DNA of 64,000 nt, from assembly GCF_002591895.1 (NCBI RefSeq), contig NZ_NISX01000010.1:62001-126000 (forward strand). The letters are read 5' to 3'. The notes beneath the pieces were generated by a model. It saw only the letters and a list, made by a program, of their open reading frames with translations, ran no database searches and was not told the origin of the DNA. Shown piece after piece: positions 54,254-63,966 of this stretch. The DNA is from Lacimicrobium alkaliphilum (lineage in GTDB: Bacteria; Pseudomonadota; Gammaproteobacteria; Enterobacterales; Alteromonadaceae). Both the position numbers and the translations under genes were made by a program. The number at the start of each line of letters is the position of its first letter. The first letter of the stretch is position 1.

Positions 54254-54752
54254 ACTCACCGACCACATCAGACAGCAGGCACACCAGTGCCTGCAGCAGT
54301 CCGTTGCCAAAGCCAGCGATATATTGCAAAGGGATATTGCGCTGCCTGAACTCAGTTTTAAGCAGCGTGGCCGTATTGCCGGTAGTGCCCGTTTGCAGGA
54401 CTACGAAATCCGCCTTAACCCGGTCTTGCTGACGGAAAACCTGGATGAATTTATACGCGAGGTGATCCCCCACGAACTCTGTCACCTGTTGGTTTGGCAG
54501 CTTTACGGCAGAGGCAGCAAAAAGGGCCGGATAAAGCCCCATGGGCAAGAGTGGAAAGCCCTGATGTGGACCATTTTTGGCCTCAGAGGCAGTGCCTGCC
54601 ATCAGATGGATATACAAAGTGTACAAGGCCGGCATTTCAGCTACCGCTGCAACTGCGGCCCTGTCAGTTTAAGCATTCGCCGCCATAACAAAGTCAGGCA
54701 GGGTGTGAAATATATCTGCCGCGCCTGCAGACAACAGCTGCAGGCAGCTTAA
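54246..54752 (+). CDS. sprT: SprT-family zinc protein
   Basis: The 168-residue protein has the SprT metalloprotease-like motif VIPHELCHLLVWQLYGR (HExxH) near residue 80 and a C-terminal zinc ribbon, FSYRCNCGPVSLS and YICRACRQQL. E. coli SprT is related to eukaryotic Spartan-type DNA-protein crosslink proteases; the bacterial function is not proven. Start ATG 54246 overlaps the acyltransferase gene. It is convergent with the chemoreceptor gene, 20 bp apart. Confidence 0.9.
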   Translation: MTELTDHIRQQAHQCLQQSVAKASDILQRDIALPELSFKQRGRIAGSARLQDYEIRLNPVLLTENLDEFIREVIPHELCHLLVWQLYGRGSKKGRIKPHGQEWKALMWTIFGLRGSACHQMDIQSVQGRHFSYRCNCGPVSLSIRRHNKVRQGVKYICRACRQQLQAA

Positions 54753-54772
54753 GCTCGATACGCTTCCCCCTG

Positions 54773-56419
54773 TCAGGACAGCCGGAAATAGCCCACCTGT
54801 TGTTGCAGACTCAACGCCAGTTTATCCAGAGCTTCAACAGACTCATTATTTTGTCGCAGCGCTTGTTGTGACTGACTGATCATATCAGTCAGTCCCTGCA
54901 TCTGTTCCAGCAAATTCTTAACCTCTTCCACCTGCTGATTGGATACAGAAACCACATCAGCAACTCTGGATTTTGAATCTCTGGCTTGTTGTTCAATGGT
55001 CGACAGCAATTCACGAGATTTGTTACCTAACACCTGGCTGTGCTCAATCTGTGGCAAGGTATTTTCCATTGCCGAAACGGAACTGCTGGTCTGGCTGAGC
55101 ACATCAGACAGCACAGCTTCAATCTCGCTGGTTGCCTCTCCAGTACGCTTCGCAAGCGTGCGCACCTCATCGGCTACCACCGCAAAACCGCGCCCCGACT
55201 CGCCGGCTCTGGCGGCCTCAATGGCCGCGTTCAATGCCAGTAAGTTGGTCTGCTCCGATATACCGTTAATCACATTGGTAATATTGGAAATAGATCCTGT
55301 CCGCTGATGTAACCTGCGAATTTGCTCTACTGCAGCACTGACCGCAGCGAAAATCTTTTCAATTTCACCGGCGGTTTCGTTGATAGTCTGGCGTCCGATC
55401 TGCGCAGAATTCAGAGTGGTCTGAGAGTTTTCCTCTGTCTGTTGTAACAGCTCAGACACGTTGTATATCTTCTCTCTTACCCGTTCCAGGCTTGCGGCCA
55501 CCTGATTACTGCTCTGCCCCTGTTCACTGGAGAGTTTGAGCATTTGTCTGGAGTTTCCTGCCACTTGGTTTGTCTGCTGACCCACATCGGACGCTGATGC
55601 CATAATTCCCGATACAGTCTTACGCAGAATATCCTGCATGTTTGAGAGATAGCCTAAAACACTTTTTCTGTATCTGGTATCAATAGCACGACTCAGGTCT
55701 CCCTCAGCAACGCAGGAGAGACTCTCATTTGCTTTATCCGGCTCACCACCTAAAGAACGGTACAAGCCGCGGCTAAGGATGATGGCTACAAACAGCCCCA
55801 TGATAACGGCCACAGCCAGCAGCCCAAGCATCAGCTTAGAGAAGCCGCTCGCCTCATTACGAACTTCTCTGGTCATTTGTTGGTTCTGCTGCTCCTGATA
55901 ATCGATAAACTCGTTGATCACCGCCAACCATTCAACGAATAGCTCTCTGCCAGTATCCAGTAATAAAACAGTAGCCTGTTTATGCTGTTGAGCCTTCCTG
56001 AGCTCGATCAACTGCTCAATGACCGGCAAAGTGCTGGATTCTAACGACTTTATGGAGCTGAGAATGCGACGCTCCACATTATCACTGCCAGCATCCATTA
56101 GCTTATCGAGCAGGCCTGCAGAATCACGATAAAAGACTTCCAGGCGGCGAATATCCTGCTCAGCTTGCTGAGTCTCCCGCTGGTCCCGGGCCATAACCAA
56201 ATCCCGGATGGCAATGGCTCTGTCATGCACACTGCCCCGGAAGTTAATTGCATGTCGCTGTTTGACGGCATTGACTTCCGTCATTTCAGTCAAAGTACGA
56301 TCAATATAATTAACGTTATTAATACCGACCGCAGTCACAATAACCATTACTGCCAATACCAGAGCAAAGCCTAAAAACAACCTCGCTCGTACAGTTAAAG
56401 CCGACAAAAAGCTAAACAT
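54773..56419 (-). CDS. Methyl-accepting chemotaxis protein with 4HB-type sensor
   Basis: The 548-residue receptor has two membrane helices (about 10-32 and 190-212) enclosing a helical periplasmic domain of the four-helix-bundle type ([40 protein letters not shown]). A HAMP linker (about 213-265) and the signalling domain follow, with the CheA/CheW tip [20 protein letters not shown] near 383-420. The ligand is not known. It is the third chemoreceptor in this window; none is next to che genes, so all should feed a system encoded elsewhere. Confidence 0.92.
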   Translation of the reverse strand: MFSFLSALTVRARLFLGFALVLAVMVIVTAVGINNVNYIDRTLTEMTEVNAVKQRHAINFRGSVHDRAIAIRDLVMARDQRETQQAEQDIRRLEVFYRDSAGLLDKLMDAGSDNVERRILSSIKSLESSTLPVIEQLIELRKAQQHKQATVLLLDTGRELFVEWLAVINEFIDYQEQQNQQMTREVRNEASGFSKLMLGLLAVAVIMGLFVAIILSRGLYRSLGGEPDKANESLSCVAEGDLSRAIDTRYRKSVLGYLSNMQDILRKTVSGIMASASDVGQQTNQVAGNSRQMLKLSSEQGQSSNQVAASLERVREKIYNVSELLQQTEENSQTTLNSAQIGRQTINETAGEIEKIFAAVSAAVEQIRRLHQRTGSISNITNVINGISEQTNLLALNAAIEAARAGESGRGFAVVADEVRTLAKRTGEATSEIEAVLSDVLSQTSSSVSAMENTLPQIEHSQVLGNKSRELLSTIEQQARDSKSRVADVVSVSNQQVEEVKNLLEQMQGLTDMISQSQQALRQNNESVEALDKLALSLQQQVGYFRLS

Positions 56420-56541
56420 AGACTACACCTATCAGGACAATGTTTGAGCTGCGCACTATACCTGTATTGATGCTGCCGGCTAATCAATTAAACAGATGCC
56501 CCGCATCTGTTTAATGAGTTGATCCATTTCCTTAGTTATCA

Positions 56542-57066
56542 CTACCACATGCGTTTAATGACATGTTCCTGTTCGCTGCGGGAGTGGCGGATGGTCATCA
56601 GAATATGGCCCGCGATCATGACAAATAACAGCCAGCCCAGCCAGCCATGCAACAAACTCCCGGGTGCCATCATCCATTCTATTTTCTGTCCTTCAAAACC
56701 GCTCATCAGCGGTAACCCGAAGGGCTCAAAGGCCCGACCAGAGCCATATTGACGCAACAGCGCCAGAAACGGCACCGCCGCCATTAACAAATACAAAGCG
56801 ATATGCCCATATTTCGCCAGCACACTAATTGATGCCGGACGGCGACTCAGGCTTATCAACGCCCAAATTATTCTGAGCGCAATCAGCACCATCAGCAAAA
56901 AGCCCAAGGGTTTGTGGGTGGCCCATAAAAACTCATCCAGCGAGGAGTCTTCCAGCGCCACTCTGGTAATGACAGTGGCACATTGCCAGAGCAGAGCCAG
57001 CGCCATCAGCCAGTGGAACAAACGACTGACAACGCCATAGCCCTGTTGTGTATCCTGAATGAGCAT
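56542..57066 (-). CDS. Cytochrome b561-family membrane cytochrome
   Basis: The 174-residue protein has four membrane helices with heme-ligand histidines in SRLFHWLMALALLWQ, WATHKPLGFLLMVLIAL, KYGHIALYLLMAAVPFLAL and HGWLGWLLFVMIAGHIL, the pattern of bacterial cytochrome b561 (CybB-like), which oxidises quinol or shuttles electrons from superoxide. I begin at ATG 57066 with AAAGAGG before it; the longer frame to 57117 runs into the adjacent MITE-like repeat and is unlikely. It is a single-gene unit. Confidence 0.88.
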   Translation of the reverse strand: MLIQDTQQGYGVVSRLFHWLMALALLWQCATVITRVALEDSSLDEFLWATHKPLGFLLMVLIALRIIWALISLSRRPASISVLAKYGHIALYLLMAAVPFLALLRQYGSGRAFEPFGLPLMSGFEGQKIEWMMAPGSLLHGWLGWLLFVMIAGHILMTIRHSRSEQEHVIKRMW

Positions 57067-57108
57067 AAAACCTCTTTTTCCAATAGTTAGATGATTAAAG
57101 CGGAGCAT

Positions 57109-57376
57109 TAATACCAATCCACATAGATAATTGCCCTCTCAGAGCGAGCCAGAAGGGCTTAGATCAAGGCGGCGCTTCGAAGGCATAGTGGTTCTACGTC
57201 AAGACGCGCCAACACAGAGATAAGCCCTTCTGGGCGCTCCCTTTGGGCGAGGCTAAAATGCCCGCTGGCGGCGTTATGCTCCCTCAATTTAGGCCCACTA
57301 AACTTTCAGGACCATGCCTTGCCAGAGAACATTTTAGTCTCGCTGAGTGAGCAATTATCTATGCGGATTGGTATTA
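57109..57376. mobile_element. MITE-like element with 26-bp terminal inverted repeats
   Basis: The 268-bp element begins TAATACCAATCCACATAGAT (57109) and ends with the complement of that sequence at 57376; the 26-bp termini match at 25 positions. Internal arms AGAAGGGCTTA and TAAGCCCTTCT (about 57150-57230) form a second palindrome. No transposase frame is present, so it is non-autonomous. Elements with ATACCAATCC ends are widespread in Alteromonadales and relatives. Its right end supplies the stop codon and last six codons of the glycosyltransferase gene. A target-site duplication is not obvious. Confidence 0.8.
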
Positions 57377-58599
57377 CACAAGCGATTCTTGGCCTCAATC
57401 CACTGCGCCATATACTGAGTGCTTTTCATACTATGATGACGCAACATGGCACCATAGAAATTATCCAGACGATGCTGCTGCAGGGTTTCTGCAAGCCGTT
57501 CAATTCTCCGGATTAAATTAGCACTGTACTCATTAGCACTGAAGCGCTTTGCGATCAGTTCACTGGCGTTTTCGCTGAGTGGTTGCCACTGCTGTGAATG
57601 CTGATACAAATCAATAGCCTGGCGCACAAATTCCTCAGTGTTGTCGGCAATCAATAAGCCGGAATCCAGCTCTCCATAGATCCCTTCTGCGCCAATACTG
57701 CTGGTCACCGCCGGCGTAGCGGTCATAGCTGCATCAATGAGCTTGCCCTTTAAACCCGCGCCGAATCTCAGCGGAGCCAGCATAACGCGGCTCTGACTGA
57801 CAACCTTCAGTGCATCTTCGGTCCAGCCTTTAACCATAAAGCCTTGTTTCGGATTATGCAGTTGCGTGGCCTTAGGCGGCGGATAGGCACCGTAGATATG
57901 CAGCTCAGCTTGCGGTAAAGCTTTGCGAATTTGTGGCCATATCTCAGATTTAAGATACAACACCGCATCCCAGTTAGGTTGATGACGAAAATTGCCAATA
58001 CTGACGAAATGCCGGCGCAATTGAAAAGGCTCACCTGGTACTTGTCGCTCAGCATCGAGCATAAAGGGACAATAGTGCAGGATATTGTCAGGCAGCTGAA
58101 ACCACTTCTTTAACCAGAGCATTTCATATTCAGAGATAATCAGACTGATATCGCAGCGCAAAATAGAAGCGATTTCTCGTATCGCCGACTCCGAGTAAAT
58201 CTGCTTAGCTGTCACTTCGGTATTGTGTTTCAGTGCCTGATGCCGGGCATGGCGCAGGCTGTGCAGATCTTCGGTATCCAGTATTCTTATGGCTTCAGGA
58301 CAGTACTTTTCTACCCGCCAGCCAAACTGCTCTTCCATCATAAAGCGATCGAACATCACCAGTTCAGGCTGCATCTGAGCAATCTGCGTATCAAAACTAC
58401 TGCAATTAAGGTTCAGTGATATAGCCTGTACATCAATGCTGCTGAGGTCCACCGCATGAGGACTGTTTTGCGCTGGTGACCCATAGACTACCTGATAACC
58501 TGCATCCTGCAGGCTTTTGATTAGCTGCAACATACGACTGCCTGCGGCTGAGGAAGCCGGCTCTGGCCAGACATAACCGATAATAAGTGCTGTTTTCAT
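57355..58599 (-). CDS. Glycosyltransferase (GT-B, group 1-like)
   Basis: The 414-residue soluble enzyme has a GT-B fold: N-terminal half from KTALIIGYVWPEPASSAAGS, and a C-terminal nucleotide-sugar domain with SIGNFRHQPNWDAVLYLKSE, LHIYGAYPPPKA, KGWTEDALKVVSQSRVMLAP and FGAGLKGKLIDAAMTATPAV with the conserved Glu-like region SSIGAEGI. Donor and acceptor are unknown. Its last six residues (NTNPHR) and stop lie inside the end of the adjacent MITE, so the original C-terminus was probably replaced. It is not part of a visible polysaccharide cluster. Confidence 0.85.
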   Translation of the reverse strand: MKTALIIGYVWPEPASSAAGSRMLQLIKSLQDAGYQVVYGSPAQNSPHAVDLSSIDVQAISLNLNCSSFDTQIAQMQPELVMFDRFMMEEQFGWRVEKYCPEAIRILDTEDLHSLRHARHQALKHNTEVTAKQIYSESAIREIASILRCDISLIISEYEMLWLKKWFQLPDNILHYCPFMLDAERQVPGEPFQLRRHFVSIGNFRHQPNWDAVLYLKSEIWPQIRKALPQAELHIYGAYPPPKATQLHNPKQGFMVKGWTEDALKVVSQSRVMLAPLRFGAGLKGKLIDAAMTATPAVTSSIGAEGIYGELDSGLLIADNTEEFVRQAIDLYQHSQQWQPLSENASELIAKRFSANEYSANLIRRIERLAETLQQHRLDNFYGAMLRHHSMKSTQYMAQWIEAKNRLCNTNPHR

Positions 58600-58660
58600 G
58601 GCCGGGGATTATATGCCATAGGGAGTTTCCTGCCAAAATAGACTATCTTTGATTTTGCTA

Positions 58661-58807
58661 ATGGGTAACACACCTGTTGAGGGGCGACTTGAAACATCCG
58701 GCCCTTTTGGCAGCATGTGCAGCCACAGGATTCAGATCACTGAATCCTCAATGCCCGATGATGAAGTACTCAGCTGGTTAAAGCAGGCCTATGCTCAGGC
58801 CGGTTAA
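58661..58807 (+). CDS. Possible small protein (48 aa)
   Basis: An open frame from ATG 58661 to TAA 58805-58807 encodes 48 residues, including HRIQITESSMPDDEVLSWLK. It is convergent with, and overlaps by four bases, the Sel1/HELAH gene. There is no clear ribosome-binding site, no known family and no signal peptide. It could be a small gene or chance. Confidence 0.3.
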   Translation: MGNTPVEGRLETSGPFGSMCSHRIQITESSMPDDEVLSWLKQAYAQAG

Positions 58808-60294
58808 TCCGGTGCTGCCGCACTGCCGTTAAGGTTGCTGTCAACACTTAAGGGGAGCATGCCATAAAATGCATCCCGTTTTTTCCACCAGTATTTTGCC
58901 TGCTCAAATTTTCCCTGTTGCTCCAGCGCCTGGGCAATATTGATATGGGCCGGCAACAGGTAATGTTTGCGGTTTAATCGTTGCTTCCACAATGCCAGAT
59001 AAACCGGGGGAATATAGGCCTGGTCGTGATACTCCATAAAGGTTAAACGGCTACTGGCCTTATACGCCTGCAACGGATGATTGTTGCAGGTACGGGACTT
59101 AGCCAGTTCCCAGTCAACATTAGCCTGGCGCCATTTGTCTACTTTTTGGGCGAGCTCTTCTTCAGACAGGGTATAAATCAGATTAGGTGGTTGCAGGTTT
59201 GGATGACACATCTGCCCGGCCAGCTCGCTGGATAAAGGATACTCATCCACGAAGCCTGCAAAATGAGCCAGTTCATGTACAAACACCGAATAGCTGTCGG
59301 TTAAATCCAGGTACATAATGCCATTATGCACATTGGCTTTACCTTGTGGGGCGAGCACCAGGATATGGCTCAACTCATCATCCAGCGGCAGTTCTGCTAA
59401 CTTCGCAGCATCACAACCCAGGCGCCGGTTTCCCTGCCAGTTGGCATCACAATTAAGCTGATTATCTGACAACCAGATGGGTCTGAGCAGACACACCGGC
59501 AGGTCAGAGAGACGCTTGTCATCGTGAAATTCTTCTGCAAGGCTCATCAACTGGCGCATGTTTTCCAGCGATGTGACCACCGGTTGAATGTGCATAGCAC
59601 ATCGCCGCCCTGTGGTAATGACGGTTTCTGGCCCCCATCCGCTACCCTGCTCTGCGGGCCAGTAATTTTCAATCAGGGAAACATACTCTGTGGCCTCTGG
59701 GCTACCCAACCGGCTCGCCTGGTTAAAGCCTTGTCTGGCCTGGGTGTACTGGCCTTTCTGCCATTGTTGTCTGGCCAGGATAAGCGCACTGTCGGCGTCC
59801 TGTGATGCAGCCTGCTCAAGCCAGGGCAGTGCCTTTTCAACCTGCCCCTGATGCAGATACCATTGATACAGCGAAATCGTCGCCGGAAGATATTGCTGAT
59901 GTGCGGCTCTGGTTAACAACTCAATCCGCTTCAGTGCAGAATCGGTTAATAAGGCCAGTTCATACTGCGCTTTAGCGTATCCCCCTGCAGCAGATTGATT
60001 TAATAATGCAATATGCCGGGCTTCATTCCCTTCATTTAACGCCAGAATATAATAAGCCCCGGCATCGCCGGCCTCTGCGACTATCTCAAGCCAGTAAGGA
60101 TTTGCGGATTCGCGGGCATATCCGGACAAGGCTTCTAGCGCCGGCTCTGATCCGAGTAACACGCCAAGATAAAGGGCATGAGGTGAATCGGTTTGCTGAA
60201 TTAACAGGGGCAGGTATCGCTGCCCGCTGGAAACCAGCAATACCATCGCGGCGCCTGCAATGATGAACAGGCGTAGTTTTTTAAATGACTTCAC
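58804..60294 (-). CDS. Membrane-anchored Sel1/TPR-like protein with a HELAH metalloprotease motif
   Basis: The 496-residue protein has an N-terminal membrane anchor (about 6-25) and then Sel1/TPR-like helical repeats (about 60-210, e.g. AGDAGAYYILALN, AAGGYAKAQYELALLTDSAL). From about 225 a second domain follows with YSVFVHELAHFAGFVDEYPL, an HExxH zinc motif with a downstream Asp-Glu as in the M64 IgA-peptidase-like group, plus several cysteines (RRCAMH, CLLRP, LNCDANW, GCDAAK). I know no family with exactly this build. It begins six bases after nlpI, on the same strand, so both may be expressed together at the envelope. Confidence 0.65.
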   Translation of the reverse strand: MKSFKKLRLFIIAGAAMVLLVSSGQRYLPLLIQQTDSPHALYLGVLLGSEPALEALSGYARESANPYWLEIVAEAGDAGAYYILALNEGNEARHIALLNQSAAGGYAKAQYELALLTDSALKRIELLTRAAHQQYLPATISLYQWYLHQGQVEKALPWLEQAASQDADSALILARQQWQKGQYTQARQGFNQASRLGSPEATEYVSLIENYWPAEQGSGWGPETVITTGRRCAMHIQPVVTSLENMRQLMSLAEEFHDDKRLSDLPVCLLRPIWLSDNQLNCDANWQGNRRLGCDAAKLAELPLDDELSHILVLAPQGKANVHNGIMYLDLTDSYSVFVHELAHFAGFVDEYPLSSELAGQMCHPNLQPPNLIYTLSEEELAQKVDKWRQANVDWELAKSRTCNNHPLQAYKASSRLTFMEYHDQAYIPPVYLALWKQRLNRKHYLLPAHINIAQALEQQGKFEQAKYWWKKRDAFYGMLPLSVDSNLNGSAAAPD

Positions 60295-60300
60295 CTGCTG

Positions 60301-61197
60301 TTAACGCCGGCTGTCTGATAGTACATCTTCGCGGATAAGCTCCAACTCGAGTCTGGCATAGCGATGCTCCACAAATTCATAGACATTGGTGCTGAGTGAC
60401 AGTTTAAAATAATTCGAAGCCACCGCCGTTTCACCACGTGCGCTATGGTACTTACCCAGATAGAAATAGGCCTCACACAGCCTGTTTGCGAGTTCTCGCT
60501 GATTCTTGATATTCACCAACAAGCCAGCCAATAACTGCCGCTCGTTGATTTTCCCCAGATACAAATCTACCAGCTGCGTGGCCCATTCCTGTTCACGCAT
60601 TTGCTTACGACTGGCAGCAAGGTTTGCCTGCGCCTTTTTAGTATCGACTTCAGACTCCGCGATATAGGTCCACAGTGCCCGGTACGGATCCTGTTCATCT
60701 TTTTGGTAATAGCGATGTAAGTCATCTACCGCCAATTCAGGACGCCCCCCATAATACAGAGCGATACCACGATTTAAAAAAGCATAATCATGCTCCGGAT
60801 CGATATCCAGGGTGGCATCAAACGACTCATAGGCCTGAAGAAATTCGCGATTCTGAGTATGATGAATGCCCATATAGTTGTAGGCTTCAGCCATATCTGG
60901 TTTGAGTTTCAGTGCCATGGAAAAATCAAACTGAGCCAGACCTGACAACCCTACGCTGTCATACAGCGTACCCCGCTGATAAAGCAGATCAGCCCGTTGG
61001 CTGTCGTCCAGTTCCACCTGCCCCAGAATCTGATTATAACGCGCCAGGGCCATCTGACTGCGCATGTTAGCTGGCAGCGGTTCCACAAGCACCAGATTGC
61101 CCATCTGACCATTGCCGTATTGGTTGTGATTAACCGAAGTACAGGCGGTTATTTGCAGCAGGAGTATGAGTGTGAAAACGGTTCGGAAACATTGCAT
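60301..61197 (-). CDS. nlpI: NlpI lipoprotein
   Basis: NlpI is an outer-membrane TPR lipoprotein that serves as adaptor for peptidoglycan hydrolases and proteases such as Prc. The 298-residue protein has the lipobox ITAC and TPR units: ARYNQILGQVELDDSQRADL, YQRGTLYDSVGLSGLAQFDF, EAYNYMGIHHTQNREFLQAY and YAFLNRGIALYYGGRPELAV. The C-terminal region LCEAYFYLGKYHSARGETAV fits E. coli NlpI (294 aa). It follows pnp, the standard order, but a terminator separates the two. Confidence 0.93.
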   Translation of the reverse strand: MQCFRTVFTLILLLQITACTSVNHNQYGNGQMGNLVLVEPLPANMRSQMALARYNQILGQVELDDSQRADLLYQRGTLYDSVGLSGLAQFDFSMALKLKPDMAEAYNYMGIHHTQNREFLQAYESFDATLDIDPEHDYAFLNRGIALYYGGRPELAVDDLHRYYQKDEQDPYRALWTYIAESEVDTKKAQANLAASRKQMREQEWATQLVDLYLGKINERQLLAGLLVNIKNQRELANRLCEAYFYLGKYHSARGETAVASNYFKLSLSTNVYEFVEHRYARLELELIREDVLSDSRR

Positions 61198-61302
61198 AGT
61201 TAATCATTGTGCCTGTTCTGATGAAGAGATTATAGTTGCTTTAACTGGAGCAAACATAAAGACGATAAGTGTATCAAAATTCTAATCAATTAGCGTACAG
61301 AC

Positions 61303-61329
61303 AAAAATGGCATCCATCGGATGCCATTT
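61303..61329 (-). terminator. Rho-independent terminator of pnp
   Basis: Read on the minus strand AAATGGCATCC and GGATGCCATTT form an 11-bp stem with loop GAT, followed by a T-run. It lies about 40 bases beyond the pnp stop and before nlpI. Confidence 0.88.
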
Positions 61330-61367
61330 ATTTACGTACAGATATCGCCGTGAAACGGCAGAGTATC

Positions 61368-63482
61368 TTAGTCGTCTGATTGCTGTTCCTGCTGTGCAGG
61401 TTTATCAAGCAGTTCTTTCATGCTCAGACGAATACGCCCCTGACGGTCAATTTCCATTACTTTGACGTCTACCATCTGGCCTTCCTGCAGATGCTCTGAG
61501 ACATTATTAACGCGCTCATGGGCAATTTGCGAAATATGTACCAGGCCATCTTTGCCGGGCAATACTTCTACAAAGGCACCAAAATCAACAACACGTGCTA
61601 CCTTGCCATGATAGGTTTTACCCACTTCCACATCGGCAGTGATGGCTTCGATCAGTTCGATGGCCAGCATAGCTTTAGCTCGCTCGGCAGCAAAAATCTT
61701 AATCGTGCCGTCATCTTCAATTTCAATGTTGGTGTCGGATTTTTCCGTGATGGAACGAATGTTCGCACCGCCTTTACCGATAACATCACGAATTTTATCC
61801 TGCTCTACCTTGATGGTGTATATACGCGGAGCAAATTCAGACATCTCTTCGCGAGGCTTATTAATGGCCTGGTCCATCACACCGAGAATATGCAGACGGG
61901 CTTCTTTAGCCTGTTTCAGTGCAACCTGCATGATTTCCTGCGTGATACCTTCAATCTTGATATCCATCTGCAAGGCAGTGATACCTTCTTCGGTTCCGGC
62001 CACTTTAAAGTCCATGTCACCCAGGTGGTCTTCATCACCGAGAATATCGGACAGCACGACGAACTTGTCATCAGACTTAACCAGCCCCATGGCAATACCC
62101 GCTACGGACGCTTTAATCGGAACACCTGCGTCCATCAGTGCCAGTGAGGTACCACACACGGAGGCCATGGATGATGAGCCATTAGATTCGGTAATTTCCG
62201 ATACTACCCGGATCACGTACGGGAACTCTTCGGCATCAGGCATTACCGCCTGGATACCGCGCTTGGCCAGACGTCCGTGGCCGATTTCACGACGCTTAGG
62301 CGAGCCAATCATGCCGGTTTCACCGACACAATAAGGAGGGAAGTTGTAATGCAGCATAAAGCGGCTGTTGGTCATACCGCCCAGCTCATCTATCATTTGC
62401 GCATCACGTTCAGTACCTAAGGTTGCTGCAACCAGAGCCTGGGTTTCACCACGGGTGAACAACGCAGAACCATGGGTGCGGGGCAGGATGCCGGTACCCA
62501 CATTCAGAGCGCGGATCATCTGCGGGTCACGGCCATCGATGCGTGGCTCACCGGCAAGAATGCGTGAACGTACAACGTCACTTTCCAGTTCATGCAACAG
62601 CTCTTTAACTTCTTTGCTGTCCTGTTCCTGATCCTGCTCCTCAATCTGCGCAACAACGTTATCGGTCAGTGCGGTGATCGCATCTTTACGAGCCATTTTA
62701 TCGGAGATCTGGTAAGCCTCAGTCATCTGCTCTTCAGCCAGTTCTTTGATTCTGGCTTTCAGTGACGTATTTTCTGCAGGCGGTTGCCAGTCCCACTTCG
62801 GTGCATTCACTTCAGCGGCGAATTCATTAACGGCGCTGATAACCGTCTGTGACTGCTCATGGCCATAAACTACCGCGCCCAGCATGGTTTCTTCAGATAA
62901 CATGTTGGCTTCGGATTCGACCATCAGTACTGCACTTTCAGTACCGGCTACAACCAGATCCAACTGGCTTTCCGGTTGCTCAGATACCAGCGTATTAAGC
63001 ATATACTGACCATCTTTATAACCTACCCGGGCAGCACCAATAGGACCGCTGAAGGGGATGCCGGAGATTGCCAGTGCCGCAGAGGTACCGATCATTGAGA
63101 TCACATCGGTGGGGATATCCGGGTTTGCAGATACCACAGTGATGACCACCTGAACTTCGTTCATAAAACCGTCCGGGAACAGAGGACGAATAGGACGGTC
63201 AATCAGTCGGGCAGTCAGTGTTTCATATTCGGAAGGGCGGCCTTCACGTTTGAAAAAACCACCGGGGATTTTACCCGCAGCATAGGTTTTTTCCTGATAA
63301 TTTACCGTCAGAGGGAAGAAATTCTGATCCGGCTTAGCTTCTTTTTTGCCAACTACAGTAACCAATACAGATGTATCGTCCATGCTTGCCATTACAGCGG
63401 CAGTGGCCTGGCGGGCGATAACGCCGGTTTCAAGAGTTACGGTATGCTGACCATATTGAAAAGTCTTAGTAATAGGTGTCAC
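61368..63482 (-). CDS. pnp: Polyribonucleotide nucleotidyltransferase (PNPase)
   Basis: PNPase degrades RNA 3' to 5' by phosphorolysis and is part of the degradosome. The 704-residue protein has two RNase PH domains ([20 protein letters not shown] at the start; [20 protein letters not shown] and [20 protein letters not shown] in the second), a KH domain with [20 protein letters not shown], and an S1 domain with [20 protein letters not shown]. The start is GTG at 63480-63482, with AAGGAT eight bases upstream; the N-terminus [19 protein letters not shown] fits the family. Auto-regulation through the 5' leader is likely (see the hairpin at 63569). Confidence 0.96.
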   Translation of the reverse strand: MTPITKTFQYGQHTVTLETGVIARQATAAVMASMDDTSVLVTVVGKKEAKPDQNFFPLTVNYQEKTYAAGKIPGGFFKREGRPSEYETLTARLIDRPIRPLFPDGFMNEVQVVITVVSANPDIPTDVISMIGTSAALAISGIPFSGPIGAARVGYKDGQYMLNTLVSEQPESQLDLVVAGTESAVLMVESEANMLSEETMLGAVVYGHEQSQTVISAVNEFAAEVNAPKWDWQPPAENTSLKARIKELAEEQMTEAYQISDKMARKDAITALTDNVVAQIEEQDQEQDSKEVKELLHELESDVVRSRILAGEPRIDGRDPQMIRALNVGTGILPRTHGSALFTRGETQALVAATLGTERDAQMIDELGGMTNSRFMLHYNFPPYCVGETGMIGSPKRREIGHGRLAKRGIQAVMPDAEEFPYVIRVVSEITESNGSSSMASVCGTSLALMDAGVPIKASVAGIAMGLVKSDDKFVVLSDILGDEDHLGDMDFKVAGTEEGITALQMDIKIEGITQEIMQVALKQAKEARLHILGVMDQAINKPREEMSEFAPRIYTIKVEQDKIRDVIGKGGANIRSITEKSDTNIEIEDDGTIKIFAAERAKAMLAIELIEAITADVEVGKTYHGKVARVVDFGAFVEVLPGKDGLVHISQIAHERVNNVSEHLQEGQMVDVKVMEIDRQGRIRLSMKELLDKPAQQEQQSDD

Positions 63483-63568
63483 TTTTTATATCCTTTCCGG
63501 GAGCCAACCGTTCAACAAAATCACTGCATTTATCCAAGCCCGGACTGTTACCGGCTTGTATTCACACA

Positions 63569-63592
63569 GCCCCTTGTCTTTTGCGGGGGCTC
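63569..63592 (-). promoter_or_regulatory. Leader hairpin upstream of pnp
   Basis: On the minus strand AGCCCCCGC and the matching GGGGCT form a stem around AAAAGACAA about 90 bases before the pnp start. Its position is that of the leader stem cut by RNase III in the auto-control of E. coli pnp; equivalent function is inferred. Confidence 0.5.
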
Positions 63593-63747
63593 TTACATTG
63601 ATAGTTTCTTTCGCTTTTTAATTGCGGCGCACAGTATAGCGGCTCGTGCGGGCTAAAAACAGAGAAAATTCTGTGACATAGGCATGGCAGATTTCAGTTG
63701 GCAGGCCTCAGCGTTCAGAAGAAAAAAACTTTTACCACTAACCACAC

Positions 63748-63771
63748 AAAAAATCGCCTGGAGCGATTTTT
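63748..63771. terminator. Rho-independent terminator upstream of pnp
   Basis: AAAAATCGC and GCGATTTTT pair around CTGGA, with flanking A and T runs, so it can work in both directions. It should end the leftward transcript of the gene beyond the window edge. Confidence 0.8.
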
Positions 63772-63847
63772 AACGCCAGTAGTTTAATGGCGGCCACGGG
63801 CGCAGGACAGGGATAGTCCGGAGTAAAAAGCACGAAAAGAAATTTAA

Positions 63848-63923
63848 CCACAGAGACGCAGAGGTCACAGAGATTTTAAGGCACAGGCCCTGCATTTCTC
63901 TGTGCCCTCTAAGACTCTGTGGT
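63848..63923. repeat. Dispersed palindromic repeat (GCGGAGACGCAGAG family), copy 4
   Basis: ACCACAGAGACGCAGAGGTC at the left is matched at the right by TTCTCTGTGCCCTCTAAGAC and CTCTGTGGT. The same building words occur at 2761-2880 and 25775-25843. Confidence 0.75.
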
Positions 63924-63966
63924 GAAAAGCGTTTTGTTCTGATAACTGAAAGCTGATAACTGCAAA

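Larger units (their letters stand above)
63483..63966. other. 484-bp pnp leader and repeat-rich spacer
   Basis: Upstream of pnp this contains a leader hairpin (63569-63592), a terminator (63748-63771), a GCAGGACAGGGATAGTCC repeat (63792-63829) and a GCGGAGACGCAGAG-family palindrome (63848-63923). No rpsO gene, which precedes pnp in many gammaproteobacteria, is found in it. Confidence 0.65.
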
